A stretch of 64,000 bases of DNA from an uncultured Planctomycetia bacterium (GTDB lineage Bacteria; Planctomycetota; Phycisphaerae; Phycisphaerales; SM1A02), in contig CALMPF010000069.1 in the NCBI GenBank assembly GCA_937871505.1, forward strand, positions 26,165-90,164, given 5' to 3'. The notes under the pieces are model-generated. The model worked only from the letters and a program-made list of their open reading frames with translations, ran no database searches and was not told the DNA's origin. The stretch's first letter is position 1. Each line of letters starts with the position of its first letter. Shown piece by piece: positions 33,538-42,800 of this stretch. Both the position numbers and the translations under genes were made by a program.

Positions 33538-36374
33538 CTCAGGCGGAGCCGAAAGCCCAGGTGGTTGAGCGTGAAGCCCGGATAGAAGTCGCTCCGCAGG
33601 GCCGAGCGCGCGTTCCCAGCGAAGTTCATCCAGCCTCCGCCACGAACCATGCGGGCCTCCTCAAAGCGATCCGGGCCGACCGGATTCACCGCCTCGCCGT
33701 CGGCGTACGACCTCCTCCCGTCCCGGCACCACTCCCACACGTTCCCGTGCATCTGGTACAGACCCCAGGCGTTAGAAGGCAACGCCTTCACATCCACCGT
33801 CTCCTGCCGATACAGCCCCTTCTCGGCGCTGCCGTAGGGCTGGTTCCCGTCGTAGTTCACCACCTCCGGCGTGATCGTCTCCCCGAACCAGAACGGCGTC
33901 CGCGTCCCCGCTCGGCACGCGTACTCCCACTCAGCCTCCGTCGGCAGACCGGCACCGATCCCCGGAAACAGTGACTCCAGCTTGGCGAGGAACTCCTGCA
34001 CGACCAGCCAGCTCACCTGCTCCACCGGCCGATCCACGCCCTTGAAGGAACTCGGGTTCTCTCCCATCACCGCCTCCCACAGCCCCTGCGCGCACGCCGT
34101 GTCCGCCAGCCAGAAGCCTCGCGTCAACACCACGCGATGAGCCGGGCGCTCGTCCGAAGAGCCATCCTCGCCCTCCGGCGACCCCATCTCGAACTCCCCA
34201 GGCTCGATCCAGCGGAAACGCTGGACGATGGGAGCCTTCCGAGCCGACGCCAAGGTGAGGTCGGCGAAGACACCGAAAGGTGAGTCGATGCCGAAGGCAA
34301 GTTCGACACGCTCGCCCCACGCGGTCGCCACGCGAGTCAGGCCTTGGGCGACCACTCGGGCGCAGCCGCGTTGTGGACCGCCCTCGATGGACTCGAAGGC
34401 GAGATGCTCGGGCCGCCACAGGTGCCGGGCTGACCCGAGCGATGCGGTCTCGACCCAGAGGCCATCGCGACCTCGGCCCCATCCCGCACAGCCCAGCGGA
34501 CGGAGCACCCGCTGAAGCCGCAAGCGCTCGCTCGAGGTCTCGATCGCCACGTTCACCGGCGCGGGACCGCTGGCGATGAGCGTGGCGCCGCGCGGCAGGT
34601 CGTGCCAAGGACCGTCGCCGTCACCATCGGGCCGGAGGACGAAGCCGCCACTGTCGACGACGAGGGGGTCGGCGAGTTCGATCTTCGTCCCATCCGGGGC
34701 GGCTGGATCGAGTTCGATCCGCCCAAGGCGATCCTCAACGAGCCTCGCCGAGACCGACCCTCCCTCGGGAGTCGCCCTCGCCACCGCGGCGGGGTCGACG
34801 TGGCCGGGGAGTTGCACAGTGCAGCCTCGTGCCGCCGCCCCGCGCCGGGCCTCGCGGACCAGGCGGTAGTAGGCCCGGGGGTTGCGGCGGATCATCGCGG
34901 GACTGGCCCGGCCGACGACGCGCTCGGCGTAGGACCCCAGTTCGGATCCGCTCGGCACCTGGGCGCCGTCGCGAAGCGTGACGATGAGACGCTCGAAGAA
35001 CTCTCGCCAGGGGCCCTCGACACCAGCAAGCCAGTCCTCCTCATGGGAGACCGCAGCCCGGAAGTGGGCGTGGTATCGACGTCGCACGTTGAGGTGCCTG
35101 TCGCGGAGCGTTGGTGCAAGCGACTCGAGGACGCGCTTGTGCCGCTCTTGGACCTCCGTCGAGACGAACTGGGCTGCTGAGCCGGTGACGATGTCGGGGT
35201 GAGACCACACGGCGAGCTCCAGCCCCGCGTTGTGCGGCGCGACCGGGTTCAGCCGACGCAAGGCCCGAAGCAGGGAGGGCTCGGTGGAGCGCGTTCCCGC
35301 GACCATGGCCAGAAGTTCCGTGAGTCCCGGTTCCGTGCCGGCCTCGACGCGGCCGCCTGTGCGCTCCGGCCGCATCCGCGAGTCGGGGCTCCAGCGGAGG
35401 ACGAGGACGCCTGGGTACTGGCGGGTATCGACCTGGTTGGCCCCCAGGGGCAGGAGGACCACCGGCTTGCACCCTCGCTCGACGAGCGACGCCAGGAAGC
35501 CCTGCCATGCGATCTGGAGCTCGGGCGCGCGTCGGCCTGCGAGGCCGAGATCGCTGACCACGAGAACGCGCGTGCCGCGCGGAAGGGGGCGCCATGAATG
35601 TCTCTCAGGAAGAACGGATGGTCGGAGCTCCTCCTTCGACCGCCACTCGCGCCAGCGTTGGGGTGGCGGTCCGGGTACGACGCGAAGGGACAGGCCCGAG
35701 CGTCCGCACTCGTCACGGAGGAGCTTGGCAAGGAAGTTCTGATCGAATCGAATCGGCCCGAGCCGCTCCGAGCGGTCGAACACGACGACCAGTTCCGGAC
35801 TCCAGCGAGTGGTGCGGCGGCGGGGAATCCGGCGCAGTGGCTGCCGCTCGGCGACCAGCCGGGTGAGGGCTGCGAGATCGATCGGACCGGCGCGCAGGGC
35901 GGAGAGATGGCGCTTGAGCGAGGGGATGAGCCGCGACTTCGGAACGAGGTGGTCATGGCCGTAGAGCGGATCTGGCTCCTTGGCCTTCAGTTCCTCCTCG
36001 GTGAGTGGCTCATGCGACGCGCCGTCCTCCAGGGTGTCCTCGCCGGTCTCCGGCTCCCGATGCCTCCGCTCGGTCACGGCGACCAGCGACGAGACGCGCG
36101 GGGGCAGACGCGGGTGGGAGACGGCGGTCGTGGCGGATCCGGTCTCCCGGTCTCCCACGGGCTTGTGCTCGGGCTGATCGACAATCTCGGGCTTCCTTCG
36201 GTATCCGAACCAGTGGGCCCCGTCGTCGAGGGCCAGGCCGTGCGCGTCCACGGTGCGCTCGCCGTCTCGAGGCCCGGCGATCCGACGGAGGAGGTCGGCT
36301 CGGCAGAGGGCGGCACGGACGTTCGAAACGCCTCCGATGACCGGGTCGGGCGAGGCGTGATCTGGCCGGATCAT
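33489..36374 (-). CDS. vWA-like / FGE-domain fusion protein with DGR-like variable repeat (VR2)
   Basis: A 961-residue protein. The ATG at 36374 overlaps the MoxR stop (ATGA). The first 170 residues are charged and disordered. A Rossmann-like domain follows (about 195-330) with ELVVVFDRSERLG, whose DxS resembles a partial metal-binding motif of von Willebrand A domains, and GTRVLVVSDLGLAG. The middle (about 330-700) is unassigned and includes helical and beta-rich parts. The last 250 residues are an FGE-fold domain from QRFRWIEPGEFEMGSPEGED to LGFRLRLRSLGSG. Its end holds VR2. MoxR ATPases work with vWA proteins, and MoxR-vWA-FGE sets are known in NTP-dependent conflict systems, so a sensing role for the variable FGE domain is inferred. 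Confidence 0.8.
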   Translation of the reverse strand: MIRPDHASPDPVIGGVSNVRAALCRADLLRRIAGPRDGERTVDAHGLALDDGAHWFGYRRKPEIVDQPEHKPVGDRETGSATTAVSHPRLPPRVSSLVAVTERRHREPETGEDTLEDGASHEPLTEEELKAKEPDPLYGHDHLVPKSRLIPSLKRHLSALRAGPIDLAALTRLVAERQPLRRIPRRRTTRWSPELVVVFDRSERLGPIRFDQNFLAKLLRDECGRSGLSLRVVPGPPPQRWREWRSKEELRPSVLPERHSWRPLPRGTRVLVVSDLGLAGRRAPELQIAWQGFLASLVERGCKPVVLLPLGANQVDTRQYPGVLVLRWSPDSRMRPERTGGRVEAGTEPGLTELLAMVAGTRSTEPSLLRALRRLNPVAPHNAGLELAVWSHPDIVTGSAAQFVSTEVQERHKRVLESLAPTLRDRHLNVRRRYHAHFRAAVSHEEDWLAGVEGPWREFFERLIVTLRDGAQVPSGSELGSYAERVVGRASPAMIRRNPRAYYRLVREARRGAAARGCTVQLPGHVDPAAVARATPEGGSVSARLVEDRLGRIELDPAAPDGTKIELADPLVVDSGGFVLRPDGDGDGPWHDLPRGATLIASGPAPVNVAIETSSERLRLQRVLRPLGCAGWGRGRDGLWVETASLGSARHLWRPEHLAFESIEGGPQRGCARVVAQGLTRVATAWGERVELAFGIDSPFGVFADLTLASARKAPIVQRFRWIEPGEFEMGSPEGEDGSSDERPAHRVVLTRGFWLADTACAQGLWEAVMGENPSSFKGVDRPVEQVSWLVVQEFLAKLESLFPGIGAGLPTEAEWEYACRAGTRTPFWFGETITPEVVNYDGNQPYGSAEKGLYRQETVDVKALPSNAWGLYQMHGNVWEWCRDGRRSYADGEAVNPVGPDRFEEARMVRGGGWMNFAGNARSALRSDFYPGFTLNHLGFRLRLRSLGSGPARPPAEQAE
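33538..33655 (-). repeat. candidate variable repeat VR2
   Basis: Occupies the same place in the second FGE domain as VR1. The first 24 bases (plus-strand order) equal the TR and VR1. After that about 32 positions differ from the TR, roughly 13 at TR adenines and 19 elsewhere. It is therefore not a simple product of the present TR. It may come from a different, unseen template or be an old repeat that drifted. Confidence 0.6.
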
Positions 36375-37372
36375 CCTTTCGGAGTCCTCTGCTCGGTGGC
36401 GCCGTCGCCGACGGGTGCCCGCCGCTGATCCTGCTTGGGGTGCTTGACGAGGGCGTAGCGACCCAGTTTGTCGAGCCAATCGAGCTGAACGGATCGACGC
36501 CCTTCGGGGTCCAGGTCGCGTGTCAAGGCGTGCAGGGCGTGCAGGAGATCGAGGTACTCGGCAAGACCCACGGTGGGGTAGCCATCCTGCTCGCACTCCT
36601 TTCGATCCTCAAGCACCTGCTTTGCCGCCCTCTCCCGAACTGTCCCGTCGATGTGAAGGTGAGTGTGGGCCTCGCTTCGCTCCCTGAGCCACTTCATGAA
36701 CTCCGCGTCCCCCTGCGGAGGGTTGAGGTTGAGCACCGCACAGCGGCGGACGAAGGCCGGTGGCAACTCCCGTTCCTCGTTGGTGGTGATGATGATGAGG
36801 GGCATGAGCCCACCCTTCGGGGCGATGGCCAAAGGTCGCTCGACACCGTTCACCTTCTCCTTGAGGTGGGGCACGACGAAACTTCGGTTGCCCAGGACCT
36901 CGAGCAGGGCGTTGGGCAGATCGGCGTCCGCCTTGTCGATCTCGTCGACCAGGAGCACCGGCGTTGGTCCGGAGTCGCTGACCGCGTCAATGGCCTGCCA
37001 GAGGGCCCCGCGCTTGACGTAGCGCTCGTTCGTTTCGTCCAGGCGCTCGACCTGGGCATCGGCGAGCCGTTCCACGACATCGAAGCGATAGAGGAGGTCG
37101 AGGGCCTCGAAGCGCGGGTGGATCACCTCGCAGAATGGCTCCCCGGAACCCATCACCGCCGCGGCCGCACGGGCGATCTGGCTCTTGCCGCAGCCGGCCT
37201 CGCCCCGGACCAGAAGGGGCCGACCTGCCGCCCAGGCGAAGACGAGGGCCTCGATCTCCGATTCGCTCCAGCGATGGCCGGCCTCCCCGAAGCGGTCGGA
37301 CTTCGGAAGGCGCGTGACATCACGGTCATGGATCCTCTCAAACGGATGCTGCTGGAATGGGTGGGAGGGCAT
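36371..37372 (-). CDS. MoxR-type AAA+ ATPase
   Basis: A 333-residue ATPase of the MoxR/RavA group, chaperone-like proteins that remodel partner complexes, usually with vWA proteins. Walker A is GEAGCGKS (residues 57-64). Walker B is in PVLLVDEIDKAD, and sensor 1 in LIIITTNEERELPPAFVRRC, which also supplies the arginine finger. A C-terminal helical lid follows. The 3' end overlaps the start of the vWA-like/FGE gene by four bases and the upstream effector gene ends 22 bases before the start, so the genes form an operon. The last 20 residues are charged and disordered. Confidence 0.9.
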   Translation of the reverse strand: MPSHPFQQHPFERIHDRDVTRLPKSDRFGEAGHRWSESEIEALVFAWAAGRPLLVRGEAGCGKSQIARAAAAVMGSGEPFCEVIHPRFEALDLLYRFDVVERLADAQVERLDETNERYVKRGALWQAIDAVSDSGPTPVLLVDEIDKADADLPNALLEVLGNRSFVVPHLKEKVNGVERPLAIAPKGGLMPLIIITTNEERELPPAFVRRCAVLNLNPPQGDAEFMKWLRERSEAHTHLHIDGTVRERAAKQVLEDRKECEQDGYPTVGLAEYLDLLHALHALTRDLDPEGRRSVQLDWLDKLGRYALVKHPKQDQRRAPVGDGATEQRTPKG

Positions 37373-37394
37373 GGGGTGGCACTGGGTGGTGGAT

Positions 37395-38753
37395 TCAGAG
37401 GACGTACTTGGCGAGGAAGCCGATTGCGGCGCTGCACGCCTTCACAATCGCTCCGCCGGCGTTGATGGTCTCGGCGGTGGTCTTGATGCCCTCGAACAGG
37501 GCCTTGAGGCGCCTTGGCTCTGGCGCCGGCGAAGAACTCAGGGCCTCCTCGAGCTCTTCGACCTTGGTCTCGAGGCGGACCTTGGCGCGAGGATCGCTGA
37601 TGGCACCAAGTTCCTGACGGACGACCTCGATGGCCGCGAGGATGGGCGCGAGGTCGACGCCGACGTGCAACTCGTCGCCGAGACGATTGCCGGTGCCCTG
37701 TTGGTTCCCGGTGCCGGACTGATCCCCCGAGCCAGCCTGGTGGCCCTGCCCGGTCTGGGCGACCCCACCGGCCATGGTCGTCGCCGCGTCCCGGCCAGCG
37801 TGCACGTTGACGGTGAACGAGTGGGTGGGACCGGGCGATGTGGGAGGCGCCGCGGAGCTGGATGGAGCAGGCTCCCGAGGTGCCCGCCTCGCTCCATCCG
37901 AGCGGGAGGAGGCCCCAGCGGGAGCACCTCTGCGTCCTCGACCCCGAACCTCCTTGAAGAACTCCACCAGTTCGTACAGAAGATCATGCACGGACATCCC
38001 CAGAATGACTGCCGACGCAGCGTTCTCCTCGAGCGAGGGAACCGCGATGTGCACACCGTGAGCCTTGGTGAAGGCCTCCGCTCGGGCATCGTCGGTGAAG
38101 CCGTGAACCACCAGCGTGAAGGCGGCACGGTGCACCTGCGTCATCGACCTGAGTCGGGCATGGAGCGCAGCACGTTGGCGATCGTCGAATGGTACTCCGC
38201 GCTCAGCGATGGCCGGTGCATCCGGATCGTCGTCCATGACCACTCGATAGACCTCGACCTCGAAGGCGAACCACCACTGGTCGCCCCGCTCAGGCACCCG
38301 GATGGCGGGCGTTCCGTCGGGACTCGGCAGAGGGCCGCCGCCGTCGAGATCGACTTCCAGCCGGCCCCCGGAGAGGGCAGCGCCGATGATGGCGCAGATC
38401 AGTCGCTCGTCGGTCGGGACGCGGATGACTCGGGTCCCGATGGTGACATCGATGAGATGGAAGGCGCAACGGAGGTAGAGCGCGACCGCTGCCGCAGTGA
38501 CGCGCTCGTACTCCGATGTCGTGGAGGCGTCGCAGTGGCGCACAGCCTCGCCGAGGGCGCGGCGGATCTGCTGGAACCGGGCGATGACCTTGTCGGCGCT
38601 TCCGGGAGCATCGCAGAACGAGGCCATGAGCCGGTCGATCCGCTTCGATTCGTCGTGAATGGGAGGGAGACTCAACTCGCGTTCGAGCGCGCTCACCAGC
38701 AGCGGCGCTTCGCGCAGCCTCTCCGCGGTCATCTCCTCGTGATGGGTCTGCAT
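37395..38753 (-). CDS. putative effector protein of the MoxR/FGE/SEFIR operon
   Basis: A 452-residue protein from the ATG at 38753 (MQTHHEEMTAERLREAP). I do not recognise the family. The N-terminal 290 residues look globular and mixed alpha/beta. They are followed by a Pro/Ser linker, a beta-like HSFTVNVHAGRDA segment and a Gly/Gln repeat tract (GxGxQxGTGNQ type, about 335-365). A long amphipathic helix (VRQELGAISDPRAKVRLETK onward) comes next and the protein ends in a hydrophobic Ala-rich helix ending GFLAKYVL. A terminal hydrophobic helix after coiled coil suggests a membrane-acting toxin or adaptor, by inference only. The same frame stays open upstream to about 38925 and there encodes the missing end of the SEFIR domain, so the ancestral gene was probably one fused ORF. 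Confidence 0.65.
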   Translation of the reverse strand: MQTHHEEMTAERLREAPLLVSALERELSLPPIHDESKRIDRLMASFCDAPGSADKVIARFQQIRRALGEAVRHCDASTTSEYERVTAAAVALYLRCAFHLIDVTIGTRVIRVPTDERLICAIIGAALSGGRLEVDLDGGGPLPSPDGTPAIRVPERGDQWWFAFEVEVYRVVMDDDPDAPAIAERGVPFDDRQRAALHARLRSMTQVHRAAFTLVVHGFTDDARAEAFTKAHGVHIAVPSLEENAASAVILGMSVHDLLYELVEFFKEVRGRGRRGAPAGASSRSDGARRAPREPAPSSSAAPPTSPGPTHSFTVNVHAGRDAATTMAGGVAQTGQGHQAGSGDQSGTGNQQGTGNRLGDELHVGVDLAPILAAIEVVRQELGAISDPRAKVRLETKVEELEEALSSSPAPEPRRLKALFEGIKTTAETINAGGAIVKACSAAIGFLAKYVL

Positions 38754-39262
38754 GGACGCACTCCGAACGGTTGGGGTGGCGTGGATCGGAAAGTTCGCCT
38801 CTGGATGGACCCGGCGATCAGTGGCCCACAGAAGCCGGACGATGCGTTCCTGTCCATCCGGGAACCGATGGTCGTTGAAGAACTCCTCCAGCAGCACCGG
38901 AACATGGCGCCGGTCGCCGTGGACGGGAGGATCGGGAAGCAGGAGTGGTTGTCGGTGATCCTCTTGCGGATGAGGCTGATGAGGAAGGCGCTCTCGATCG
39001 TGACCCCCCGGACGGGCAGCCCGCGGCGGCGCTCGAAGACATCCTTCATCGTCGGAGTGCAGACGACGAGGATGAAGTCCGCCTCCTCGATCTCGTGCTG
39101 CATCCAGGCCGTCCAGCCCTGGGGGGGAACGGTGTCCCGATGGTCGTGGTCGGTGATCACCGAGAACCCCTCGCCTCGCAGAAACTCGGCGAGGTCACCG
39201 ACCGAGGCGTTGAAGGCCTCGTCCTCATGGGCGTAACTGATGAAGACCTTGGGGCTGCGCAT
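38729..39262 (-). CDS. SEFIR/TIR-like domain protein, frameshifted
   Basis: The ATG at 39262 begins RSPKVFISYAHEDEAFNASVGDLAEFL. The next 110 residues form a SEFIR (TIR-like) signalling domain, with DHDHRDTVPPQGWTAWMQHEIEEADFILVVCTP and GVTIESAFLISLIRKRI visible. Near 38922-38930 coding character jumps to another frame. There HVPVLLEEFFNDHRFPDG and IVRLLWATDRRVHPEANF continue the domain and run into the downstream protein. The annotated frame instead ends in about 60 Ser/Arg/Cys-rich residues. One extra base would restore a fusion of about 620 residues. No slippery heptamer is seen, so this is a mutation or an assembly error rather than programmed frameshifting. Confidence 0.7.
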   Translation of the reverse strand: MRSPKVFISYAHEDEAFNASVGDLAEFLRGEGFSVITDHDHRDTVPPQGWTAWMQHEIEEADFILVVCTPTMKDVFERRRGLPVRGVTIESAFLISLIRKRITDNHSCFPILPSTATGAMFRCCWRSSSTTIGSRMDRNASSGFCGPLIAGSIQRRTFRSTPPQPFGVRPCRPITRR

Positions 39263-39853
39263 GCACGCTCCGCGCCGGAGGCTGTTCAGGGTCCCTTCAG
39301 AGGTTCGGTGCCGGAGCAAGGCCCCGCATCGGTCAGCCGGCGAGGGTCAAAGCGCTGGGGTGCGCGCCCCGGGGCGAGAGCCCGGGGGTGAGAGCCCGGG
39401 TGTGGGAGCACGCGGGTGAAAGCACAGGGCCAGAACTCGAGGCCAGAACCCGGGGGCCGGAACTGGCTGGCCCGGGACTTGGTTGCACGACGTTCGCACA
39501 GGCGACTCTCGTCGCTCCACGAGAGACCGACGCGGAAGCCAGTCTCCTCCATCGCTCGACGCTGACCGGGCTTCGAGAGCGCACCTCGGGCGGCAGGGTA
39601 GCAGAAGAGGCCTCGACGGCCGCCCGTCCGCCGAGGCGGGCGGCGCGTCGCGCTTGAGGATCGGTGAACACGACGTCCCGGATGGGACGACTCACCTGCG
39701 TGCACCTACCCACAACGGGGCTCGACTGGGTACGACCGGGTACAAGCGGGTACGACGGTTCTCGGCGCCGGTCGCCTGCGGCCCCGTGATGGCGCGGCGA
39801 TGCGGCCGGCTCCGCTGCCCAGGCTCGGGCTCGCGTCCTCGCTCGCCGCTCTC
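39263..39853. other. 590 bp between the SEFIR gene and metH, repeat-bearing
   Basis: No credible gene. There are decayed repeats built on GAGAGCCCGGG(T/G)GT near 39365-39410 and CCAGAACYCGAGG near 39430-39465. Three copies of a 10-base CGGGTACRAS-type unit lie near 39725-39760. Confidence 0.5.
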
Positions 39854-42800
39854 CTACACCGAGAAGTACCGCGCCTCGGGATGGTGCACGACGATGGCGC
39901 TGGTCGACTGCTCCGGGTCGATCTGCCAGTTCTCGGTGAGCACGCAGCCGATGCGCTCCGGCCGCAGCAGGCGGAAGAGCTTCTCCTGGTGGCTCATGTC
40001 GGGACAGGCCGGGTATCCGAAGGAGTAGCGGATTCCGCGGTACTTCTGCTGGAAGAGCTCGCGGATCCTCGGGCTGTCGTCGCCGCCGATGCCCAGCTCG
40101 GCGCGGATCCGCTTGTGCCAGAGCTCGGCGAGGGCCTCCGCGGTCTCGACGCCCATGCCGTGCATGTAGAGGTACTCCGTGTACTCGTTGCGCTCGAAGA
40201 GCTGCCGCGCCCGGTGGCTCACCTCGACCCCCATGGTCACGCAGGTGAAGGCGACGACGTCGCGCTCTCCGCTTTCGATCGGCCGGAAGAAGTCGCTGAT
40301 GCAGAGCCGCCCCTGGGACGCCTGCCGCGGAAAGGGGAAGCGCTCGATCTCGCGGCGCGCATCCTCCGGATCGAAGACGACCAGATCGTCGCCCTCCGCG
40401 TTGCAGGGGAAGTAGCCGTAGACGACCGCAGGCCGGAGGATCTTCTCGTCGCGGCAGGTCGCCTTCATCCGCTCGAAGATCGGCAGGACGGTCTCGTCGA
40501 TGAGGCGCTTGTACTCGTCGTCGCCGGCGGCGCCGGGCTTGAAGCCCCACTGCCCGCGGAAGAGCGCGTTGGGGTTGATGAACGGGTAGATGTCGTCGAG
40601 GTCGAGCTCCTCGACCAGCCGGTCGCCCCAGAACGGGGCCCGGGGGAGGACGACGTCGCGCCGCACCGAGGATGCCTCGGCGACCGTCGCCACCGGCTGC
40701 GCCGCCCGGGACTCGGCCACCTTCGCCTCGACGGCCGCGCGCTTTCCGAGCCGGACGTCGATCGCGTCGTCGATCTCGCGGAGGCGCCCCTCGGCGAGCG
40801 CGTCGCAGATCGCCAGCCCCTCGAAGGCGTCGCGACCGAAGTAGAGCGGTCCCCCGTAGATCGAGCGCAGGTGACCTTCGGCGTAGTGCCGCGTCAGCGC
40901 CGCGCCGCCGAGGAGCACCGGCACCTGCACGCCCATGAGGTTCAGCTCATGGAGGTTCTGCTCCATGATCCCGACCGACTTGACCAGCAGCCCGCTCATC
41001 CCGATCGCGTCGGCGCCCTCCTTCCGCCATGCCTCGACCATCGCCGTCAGCGGCTGCTTGATGCCGAGATTGATGACCTCGTACCCGTTGTTGCTCAGGA
41101 TGATGTCGACGAGGTTCTTGCCGATGTCGTGGACGTCGCCGGAGACGGTGGCGAGGACGACCTTCGCCTTCGCCTGTCCGGTGGCGCCGCTCTTCTCCAT
41201 GTGGGGCTGGAGCAGCGCCACCGCCCGCTTCATCACCGCCGCGGACTGGAGCACGAAGGGAAGCTGCATCCTGCCCGAGCCGAAGAGCTCGCCGACGACC
41301 TTCATCCCGGCGAGCAGGTGGTCGTTGATGATCTCCAGCGGGCCGTAGCGCCCGAGCGCCTCGTCGAGCGTCTCCTCGAGCCCCTTCTGCTCGCCGTCGA
41401 CGATGTGCCGCTGAAGGCGCTCCTCCAGGGTCAGCGACTCCGCCGAGACCGGGGCGGCGGCCTCCTCGCCCTCGGGGAAGAGGGAGATGAAGTGCAGCAG
41501 CGGATCGAAGGACTCCGGCGTTCCGACGGGCCGCTCGTCGCCGCGCCGGTCGTGGATGAGCCAGAGCGCCGCCTCCCACTGCTCCGCGGGGATGCGGTTC
41601 TGCGGGAGGATCTTCGAGGCGTGGACGATCGCCGCCGTGAGTCCCCGCGCCCGCGCTTCGTCGAGGAAGACCGAGTTGAGGACGGCGCGGGCCGCGGGGC
41701 GCAGTCCGAAGGAGATGTTCGAAAGCCCGAGCAGGATGCCGCAGGCGGGAAAGCGGCGGGCGATCATCTCGATGCCGCGCAGCGTCTCAAGCCCGAGCCT
41801 GCGGTCCTCCTCGGTGCCGGTGGCGATGGTGAACGTCAGCGGATCGAAGATGAGGTCGCGCTCGTCGAGCCCCCACTTCTCCGTGTAGAGCGCGTGCATC
41901 CGCTCGGCGATGGCGAGCTTGCGCTCCGCGGTCTTGGCCATCCCCGCCTGCGGATCCTCGTCGATGGTCAGGGCCACGCACGCGGCGCCGTGGCGGCGCA
42001 GCAGGGGGCAGATCTCGTCGAAGCGCCGCTCCCCGTCCTCGAGGTTGATCGAGTTGACGATGCAACGGCCGCCGGAGCGCTTCAGCCCGGCCTCGATCAC
42101 CGCCGCGTCGGTGGAGTCGAGCATCAGCGGCGCGTTGACCTGCCGCACGAAGCGCGAGACCGTCTCGGAGATGTCGCGCACCCCGTCGCGGCCGACGAAG
42201 TCGACGCAGAGATCCAGCAGGTGCGAGCCGTCGCGCATCTCCTCGCGGGCCATGCTCACCAGGCCGTCCCAGCTCTCCTCGTCGAGGAGCCGCTTGAACT
42301 TCCGCGATCCATTGGCATTGGTCCGCTCGGCGACGATCAGGAAGGAGTTCTCCTGCCGGAACTCGACGAAGGAGTAGAGCGAGGAGCACCCCGGCGCCTG
42401 CGGCGCGACGCGGCGCTGCGGGCGCGGGCGGCCGTCGACGGCGGCGACCAGCTCGCGGATGTGCTCGGGCGTCGTGCCGCAGCAGCCCCCGACGAGGTCG
42501 ACGGCGTACTCGTCGAGGAAGCGGCGCATCGTCTCGCCGAAGGGCCCCGGCGCCAGCGGATAGACGGTCGCTCCGTCCACGAGCGCGGGAAGCCCGGCGT
42601 TGGGGACGACGGAGACGTGCCGGTCCCAGTGCTTCGCGAGATAGGCGACGTGCTCGGCCATCTCCACCGGACCGGTGGCGCAGTTGAGCCCCAGCGACGC
42701 GATCGGGAACGGGCGCAGCGCGTTGACCACGGCGGCGATCTCGCTGCCGAGCAGCATCGTCCCGGTGGTCTCCATCGTCACCGAGACGAGGATCGGCATC

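Noticed and set aside
38915..38935. Programmed -1 ribosomal frameshift joining the SEFIR and effector frames
   Set aside because: No X XXY YYZ slippery heptamer and no clear downstream hairpin at the right distance. A mutation or sequence error is simpler.
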